From IMG/VR virus record IMGVR_UViG_3300037847_004799, positions 1 to 26,104 of that record: a stretch of 26,104 bases of DNA; one strand, given 5' to 3'. The translations under genes were made by a program, and so were the position numbers. The stretch comes from a virus. Positions 1 to 9,000 of this stretch are shown in pieces. A model generated the notes under the pieces. It worked only from the letters and a program-made list of their open reading frames with translations. It was not told where the DNA came from and searched no databases. Every line of letters starts with the position of its first letter. Position 1 is the first letter of the stretch.

Positions 1-3000
1 AGAAAAAATTATGTAAGTTTTGGTTCTACCTCTGGTGAAGGGTATCAAATATTCTCTTATCCACCAATTCAAGTCAAGATCGATGCAGAATTTGCTCCAG
101 GATCTGGTGGCATCAATACAATTTTTACAACTCCAATTGTTCGCGGTCAAATTACTGACGTATATGTTTATGAAGAAGGATCTGATTATGGATCAAATAT
201 CTTAAACTTCCATAGAAATCCAAAAGTTGTTACAAAAACAGGACAGGGTGCTCAACTAAAACCTATTGTTAAGAGAGGATATATTGTTGCAGTTGAAGTT
301 CAAAATCGTGGAAAGTTTTATGATGCTGCACCAGATTTGGAGATCAATGGTGAAGGTGTTGGTGCAAAATTAAGAGCAGTTGTAAGTGATGGTAAAATTA
401 TTGACGTAGTTATAATTAATAAAGGAACAGGATATAAAGAAAATAATACAAGTATCAATGTTAAACCACCTGGTAGAAATGTAGTTTTAGAATCAAACGT
501 TAGATATCTTCGTGTCAATAACTTGAAGAGATTCTCTGATGAACTACTTTCAAATTATGAAGATAGTTTATCATATGGTGTTGTTGGTTATTCAACTGAC
601 AGAGATGGTGCATCTTTCCTAGATTCAGTTTCTGAGGATGAACACTCTAAAGTTATTGGATGGGCAAATGATGGCAATCCAATTTATGGACCATATGCAT
701 TTTCTGATCCTAATGATGATAACTCACCAACTAGAAGATTAGTCAGTGGTTATGTTGAGGCATCTTCCGATATTAAAAATCGCCCATCTCTTGATGTATT
801 TGAATCTGGATACTTTATTGAAGACTTTAAATTCAATGACAGTGGTGATTTAGATTATCATAACGGAAGATACTCTAAGACTCCAGAGTTTCCTAATGGC
901 GTATATGCATATTTTGTAGGTGTATCTACAAATGTTGTTACTGGAAAACTGGATCCAGCATTCCCTTATTTTGTTGGTGATACTTATAGATCACAAGTCA
1001 TTACTGAGAGATTAGATCAAACATTTGATTTTAACAAATCAAATCTTGTTAGAAATACATTCCCACATAGAACAGCAAAACAATACTCAGGAAGTGATTT
1101 CCTCTTTGAATCAAACTCTCCTGTTGATCAAACAACTATTGTTGAATCTGCATCTAAAGGTTCCATTGAATCTTTTGTAATTATAAACTCTGGTGATGAT
1201 TATAAAGTTGGTAATTCTTTAACCTATAATAATGCTGGCACTGGTGGCGGTGGTGCAGCAGCAGAGGTATCTAGAGTATTTGGTAGAAAAATTAACGAGA
1301 TTTCTACAGAATATCTTAAGTATGAAAATTCTGTTGTTGAAAGAGAAAATTCAGAAACTCTTAAAATATACACTAATACAATTCATGAATATTTGGATAA
1401 GGATACTATTCAAATATCTGGTATTTCAACTCACGTTGAAGGGTTAATCGGATCACATGTAATTGGTGTTTCTTCCAATACGACAAGATTAACAGATTAC
1501 ATTTCTGCAGATCGTGGTATATCTACAGACATTTACGTTTCATCACTTTCATCTGTAATTGGATCTGGAACTTCTATTGGAATTGGTAGTGAAACCTTCA
1601 GAGTTCTAAATGTATTTGGTGATGAAAATGTATTACGTGTTAAGAGAGGTATTGTAGGAGCTTCCCATACATTTGCCGATTTAGTAAGTGTAAAAAATGA
1701 TTTCTTCACTATTCCAGTAAAATCTGAAGAAGAAATAGATTCTAAAAAGAATTACAGCGTTTATTTTAATCCTTTCGAATCTGTTGGTGTTGGATTGCAA
1801 ACTGGAACTGATACATCTCTTGGATATCATGTAGGAAGATCTCCAAAAACAATTTCTGTCCCAACTCAGTCAATTTTCTTACCAAATCATCCATTCAAAA
1901 ATAACCAAGAAGTTCAATTCACTGTTCCTACTGGTTTTGTTGGAATTGATGTCCGAAATACTCCTGGTGGTTTGACATTTGCATTAGCAAATCAACCAGT
2001 TTATGTTATTAATAAAGGAAAAGATTTTATTGGCATTGTAACTCAAGTTGGACTTACAACCACAACAGGTGGTCTGTTCTTCCCTGCAACTAATGTCAAT
2101 ACTAACAATAGTTTTGAATATGCCTTTACAACCAAGTTTAATGAAATAACTGCAAATGCGAAGAAGATAAAAACACAGGTTTCTATCTCAACCATTCATA
2201 ACTTAAACAACGGTGATTCTATTGATCTTACAGTAACACCAAATCAATCTGTTGGTTTTGGCACAAATCCATCTGTAAATGTCAAATATAATACGACTTA
2301 TAAAAAGATTCTAGTTGATAGTGTTGGATTTGGTTCAGATAAAATTAATACCGATGATAATACTATTACTCTTAATAGTCATGGTTACAAAACAGGTCAA
2401 AAAGTATTCTATGATGCCACAGATTTAGTTTCTAGTGGTTTAGAAACTGGAGGATATTTTGTATTCAGGGTTGATGATGATAAATTTAATTTAGCAAAAA
2501 CATATAATGATACTGTTTCTAATCCACCAGTAATTGTTAGTATTGCAAGCACTGGTGGTGCTAATCAAGAAATTAGTCTCCTAAATCCACAAATTGAAGT
2601 ATTTAAAAATAATAATATTGTTTTTAATGTTTCTGATAGTTCTCTATTGGATTATGAATTCAAATTCTTCTATGATAAAAACCTTAGTAATGAATTCGTT
2701 TCTACAGGAACAACATCGACATTCTCTGTCGTTGAGGGTGTAGTTAGTGGTGTAACTTCTTCTTATACTATTACATATAGTAAAGATCTACCAACAAAAT
2801 TATATTATTCTTTTGAAAAAGATGGTGTTTCTATTAAACCAGATGCTGATGTTGTTGATTCTTCAGAAATTATATACATTGATAGTAAGTATAATAGATC
2901 GTATAATGTATTTGGAGTTGGATCTACAACCTTCAACATCTCCCCAAGTGAACTCCCAGAAGCATTATCATACACATCAACAAATACCGATACTCTAGAA

Positions 3001-6000
3001 TACACAACGAATTCGAAAACTGCTTCTGGACCAATATCCAGAATAACAACAGTTTCAACTGGTTCCAATTATTCAAGATTACCAGTTATATCTGGTTTAG
3101 GATCTGGAACTGCAGCAACTGTTGGATCTAATGCAATTATTAGACCTGTAACAGAATCGATTGGTAAACTAAACAATTTCAGAATTGTTAATGAAGGATT
3201 TGAATATGCTTCTGATAAAACGCTAAGACCTCAGGCAAAAATTTCAAAATTATTTACTTTAGGTGGAACAGATATTGTAAAATCGATTAGTGTGCTAGAT
3301 GGAGGTAGAAATTATCTTTCACCACCAAGTCTTATTATTGTTAACATGTATACTAGAGAGGTTATTGATTCCTCCACATATTCTTTAGAGACACAATTTT
3401 CAGGAAATACCATTGTTGGTGTAGATGTTGTTGCTGAACCAAAAGGTCTAGATTCTGTCGAGCACCGTTTATTCCCAATATTGAATAGTAATGGTGTTCA
3501 AGTTGAAAAAATTACTGATTATAGTAATGGCATTGTAACTCTAGAATTAAGCACTCCACCAATTGATGGTTTTGCAAATCCACCATTTGCTGTTGGAGAT
3601 GAAATTTTTGTTGAAGGACTGAGGAAACAATCTTTCACAGATACTCTCGGTAATGTAACTTCACCTGGTAATGGATTTAATTCTGAGGACAATGGATACA
3701 ATTTCTTTAGAGTGGTTGAGTTCACAAACTCAAATCCAGCTATACTGAAGTTTAACATTGGTGATTTAACAACTAATGCAGGAACTCCACAAGAACTACA
3801 AACTGGATTTACTGCAGTTGTTAAAAAACAAAACTTCCCAACGTTTAAATTAAATATCGAATCTGGTATTTTCTTCCTTGGAGAAGAGTTAACCGTAAAT
3901 GGCAATAAAACTGATTTAGTAACTACTGTTGTTGAGCAAGGATTGGTTAAAGTTGACGGTGATTATAAAGTAAAAATTGGTGATAAGTTAAAAGGAATCA
4001 ACTCTGGTGTTTTTGCAACTATTAACTCTATTACTGATTTTGAAGGAAGATTCTCCGTAGATTATTCTAGTAAGAAGAATTTTGGTTGGAAAGATAATGT
4101 TGGTCAACTGAGTAATTCATTACAAGTTATTCCTGATAACCACTACTATCAAAACCTTTCATATACCATTCAAAGTCCAAAAGAATTTGAAACTATCCAG
4201 GAAGATGTAAGTCGTCATGTTCATCCATCAGGGATGTTGAACTTTGCCGACACTCAGTTGATGTCTAAATCTACTGTTTCTATTGGATTAACTGATTCAT
4301 TTGTTTCAACTGTTCTTGATTTTGTTGGTGAAAGAAGAGTTGACACGATTAATAATTTTGATTTGGTTCAAGATTATGATGCAACTAGTGAAACTTCAAG
4401 ATTTGTAATTTTCAAAAATAGAAGACTCTCTGACTTTATTGAATGTAGAACTAATAGAGTATTACAAATTGATGATATTAGTAATAGATTCTCAAGCGCA
4501 GAATTTAACAAAGATACATTTGTTGAAACAATAGAATATCCAATTACTGATTTTTATTCAAGATTCTTAGTTCAAATTTCTGATGAGGATAAAATTAGTT
4601 CTCAGTTTAGTGAAGTTGTTGTATTGAATGATTTTGATAATACTTATACATTGAATAAAGTTGATATCTTTACAGATAAGAAACTTGGAACTTTATCTGG
4701 AGATTTTGCTCCTAGCGGAGATCCAACTTTAAGGTTTGATCCTGTTGATCCAAATAACTTTAATTATAATGTTAAAGTTTATAGGGAGTCTTTTGCACCT
4801 TCTACTACAGTTGGAACTGGTTTTACTGAATTTGGTTTCCTCAGAATTGACGGAAGAACTAAGAGATTGGGTCCTGCAAATGGAAATGGATTGGTTGGAT
4901 TTAAAACTGATGTTTTTGAAGCACTTTCCAGTAAATATGATACATTATATACATTTGCACAAGTTCTGAATACTGATACTAATAGAATGAACTACTTTGA
5001 AGTAGTTGCTCATCATGATGGACAAGATAATCATATATCAGAATTTTACTATGACACCTTGCCAACATCATCATTCTCTGGTGCAAACATTGGCACATTT
5101 GGACTGAATGTTTCTGGTGGTGTTATTAGTCTCAATTTTGAAAATAATATCAATAACAATCTAATTGTTAAGACAAAGACAATTGGAATAGGAACTACTG
5201 GTGCTGGAGTTGGAACACATAGATTCTTGGTTCCTGGTCAAATTCCAGGAACGGAAAGAACTGCAAAGTTTGATTCACAATTAAAAGAAACAGTCGGTGT
5301 TGCCACTGTATTTGAGTTTGATAGTGTGCTCCAATTCAGCCAAAAATCAATTATAAGAATTGGTGTAGGTGAAACCACAGTAGTTCAGAACTTGATGGTT
5401 GTTGCTGATCAACAGAGAAGTACTATTCAATCATCACCATTCATCAATGTCAACACATCAAACGGTATTGGAACATATTCTTCCGAAATGGTTGGAGGTA
5501 ATGTAATTGTTAAATTCCACCCAGATCCAGAATTCGCATCTGATACTATTACACATCAAGCGTATAGTCAGCATATTTACACTGACATTGATGAGTTCAA
5601 TATTCCTCCAGCATACCTTGTAGGAACTGTTGAAGAAGACCTTGCAAATTCTTTCTATGGTTCAATTAATGTCTTTGGTAAGGATAAGACTGATTTTGAT
5701 CTAAATTATAAATCTATCCCAATTTATGAAAAAGCATTTAATCCAGCAAACACTAATACATTAAATCGATCTACTGGTGTCTTTAGTATTGATGACCACT
5801 TTTTCGAAACTGGTGAGGAGTTAATTTACACTCCAACATCAACATTGATTGGTATTGCTGCAACTTCTGTTGGTATTGGAACTACTGTTGTTAACGGAAC
5901 TTTATTCACTGGTGATATTGTTGAGACAGGTTTCTCTACAATTACTGGTATCGCAAATTCAACAGGTTTAACCTCTGGTGCTCTACTATTTGGTGATGGA

Positions 6001-9000
6001 ATTGCTGCAAATACCACAATCACGGGTATTCAAACATTCAATTCATATTTCCAAGGTGATGTTGTAAGTGCGGGTGCAACAGTAATTACGGGTATTGGTA
6101 ATACATCAGTTATCAAAGTTGGTTCTGGAATTTTCTCTGGAGATAACACTTCATTAGGAACTGTCATTGCTATTGGTATTAATTCTATAACGGCATCCAC
6201 ATCGATTGTTGGTGGTGATGATAGAACATATTTTGTTGATAATCCAAATTGGTCGGTGACCATGTCGAATGTTTCTACTGCATCGACGATCAGAGAAGTA
6301 TTTACTACAGGTATCACTACTGATAAGATGCCTTCTAGAGTATACGCAATCAGACTTTCTAAGGATACATTTAAGTTAACAGGAACTGCTGGTGGTAGTG
6401 GAATAGGATTCACATTTACGGATGTTGGAACTGGAAATCGCCATAAACTTGAAATGAAGAAGAAGCTTGAAAAAGCACTTATTACCATTGATGGTGTAAC
6501 TCAATATCCATTAGCATATACTCCATTAACATTTAATTTGGAAAATAATGGAGGAACAACTATTGGTGCCGCTGTTTCCTTCATATCACTTTCTGGTATT
6601 TCTTCAATTAAACCAAGAGATATTCTTAAAGTAGATGAAGAGTTCTTAGAAATTCAAAATGTAGGATTTGGAACTACAACATCAGGTCCAATCAGTGGTA
6701 TTGGAACAGTTCCATTGATTAATGTATCCAGAGGATTTGTTGGAACTTCAGCAACATCACACAATGATGGTTCTGAAGCAAGAATCTTTAAGGGTGCATT
6801 CAATATTGTTGGTAATAAGATTCACTTTACAGAAGCTCCTGATGGTAAGGGCAACAATGACAGATTAAATGAAAGTGCATTGTCTCTTCCAAAATCAACA
6901 TTTAATGGTAGAGTTTATCTAAGACAAGATTATACTGGTAATACTGTATATGATGATATTTCTTTAGGATTTAATGGAATTGGAAGAACATTTAGTGTTT
7001 ATAAGGAGGGTGAAAACACTCTTGGACTGGAAGCAGGAAGCAACCTAGTATTCATTAATGATATTTTCCAGACTCCTGATACTTCTAATAATACTGGTAA
7101 CAATTATTCCTTTAGTGCTGATGAAGTAACTGGAATTTCTAGTGTTACATTCACTGGAATCACCAGATCAGGATCTAATGATATTATCATCTCTGAAGAA
7201 GATGTTAACCAGAATCAAATTCCAAGAGGTGGTGTTGTAATCTCTGTTGCAGCTACTGGTGGTCTTGGATATGCACCACTAGTTAATGCTAAGGTAAAAC
7301 CAACCATCGGTGCTGGAAAATCAATTTCTGGTTTACTTGGTGTTTCTACATTCAGTTCTTCTCAAATTAATATCAGCACTTCTCGTTATATTGAATCGAC
7401 TGGTATTCTTGAGATCACTACAGCAACACCACATAATCTGTATGGATCGGGAACATTTGTATATTTGAATGATTTAGAGTTCTCTTGTGCTGCACCACAT
7501 GCTGGTGTGACTACAACAATATTCCCAGATGGAACTCAAGGATTCCAGTATCCAGTTACTGGTATTTCTTCCGCCAAGACATTTGAAGTTAATGTTGGAA
7601 CAAGCACAATTCCACATACATATGAATCTGGTGGAACTGTTCGCCAATATTTCCCACAATTAACCTTTGGTTCTGGATATCGTGGATCTGTTGGTGTTGC
7701 AGTTACTGATCTTGCATATGCACATAGATTTGTTGAATCACAAACAGATTCAATCGCTGATGATACTGCTGGAGTATTTACAGCAACTGCTGCAGTTTAT
7801 AATCAAACTACTGGAACTTTAAGACTTACCATAGGTTCTCACACATTAACAACTGATAATGTTCTCACTATTGCTGCAAATTCGTTAACATTTACTTGCA
7901 CTAAGGATGGCAATTCATCCAACCACACATATCCACGAACAACAGACCAAGCATTTGGTGCAACATTAGATATCATTGCAACAACTGCAAATACGGTCAC
8001 TGTTAATGTTGGAGCATCTCCAGTTGGTCAACAATATGCACACACATTTGTTAGTGCCGTTGCTAATTCCATTGTTGCTGGTAATGCTAAAACACCAACA
8101 AATGCTAAGTATACATCACATTCTGGTGTTCTTGTATTAACAGTTCCGAATCATGGGTTGACAGTTAATGATGAAGTTCAGATTGCAAGAGAATCACTCA
8201 CATTCAAGTGCTCTAGTGATAACTTTAAAACTGATCAATTATACCCAAGATCAACTGATCCTGTTGTTGGTATTCATACTGCAATTACTGCGGTAACTAC
8301 AAATACAATTACTGTAAATATTGGTCCTGCTGGTGGTGCAGGAACTGGTGCAAATATCACTGCTACTGTTGGTGCTGGTGGAACATTAGCATTTAATATT
8401 GTTGATGGTGGTAGTGGATACATCAATCCAGTTGTATCAGTTGATAGTCCATCTTACGATAATCTATCTGTTACTGGAGTATCAAGACTTGGAATTGGTG
8501 CAACAACAGCAACAGGTATTGGTTTATCAATGACATTTGATCTGTCACCATCATCTGTTGGTATTGGAACTTCATACTTTGAAATTGATCGATTTGAAAT
8601 TACAAATCCAGGTTATTCATTCAAAAAAGGTGATGTATTTAAACCAGTTGGTTTAGTTACTGCTGCAGGATTATCATCACCTATTTCTGAGATTAAATTC
8701 ACTGTCACTGAAGTGTTTAATGATTCCTTCTCCTCATGGCAACTAGGTGAATTTGATTACATTGATAGTAATGCATCTAGACAAGATGGCATAAGAACTA
8801 GATTCCCACTATTCAAGAATAATCAACTACTCAGCTTTGAAAAAAATAATTCCGATGTAACATCTTCTCTCATTGATTTTGATGCAATTCTGCTGATTTA
8901 TGTTAATGGTGTTATGCAGGAACCAGGTAACTCATACACATTTGATGGTGGAACAACATTCTCATTCAATGAACCACCTAAGAAAGAAGACAAAGTTGAT

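Noticed and set aside
337-339. ATG at 337 as the start of the giant gene
   Set aside because: The frame is open back to base 1 and reads family-like GxxY sequence before 337; no ribosome binding site precedes this ATG, so it is an internal Met.
3519-3905. Minus-strand frame of 128 codons
   Set aside because: A shadow of the giant gene with no motif, promoter or ribosome binding site; one other similar frame at 9414-9761 was rejected for the same reason.
6030-6488. Minus-strand frame of 152 codons
   Set aside because: It is antiparallel to the strongly coding giant gene, rich in Val/Ile/Pro as expected from the complement of Gly/Thr/Asn codons, and lacks a binding site and recognisable motifs.
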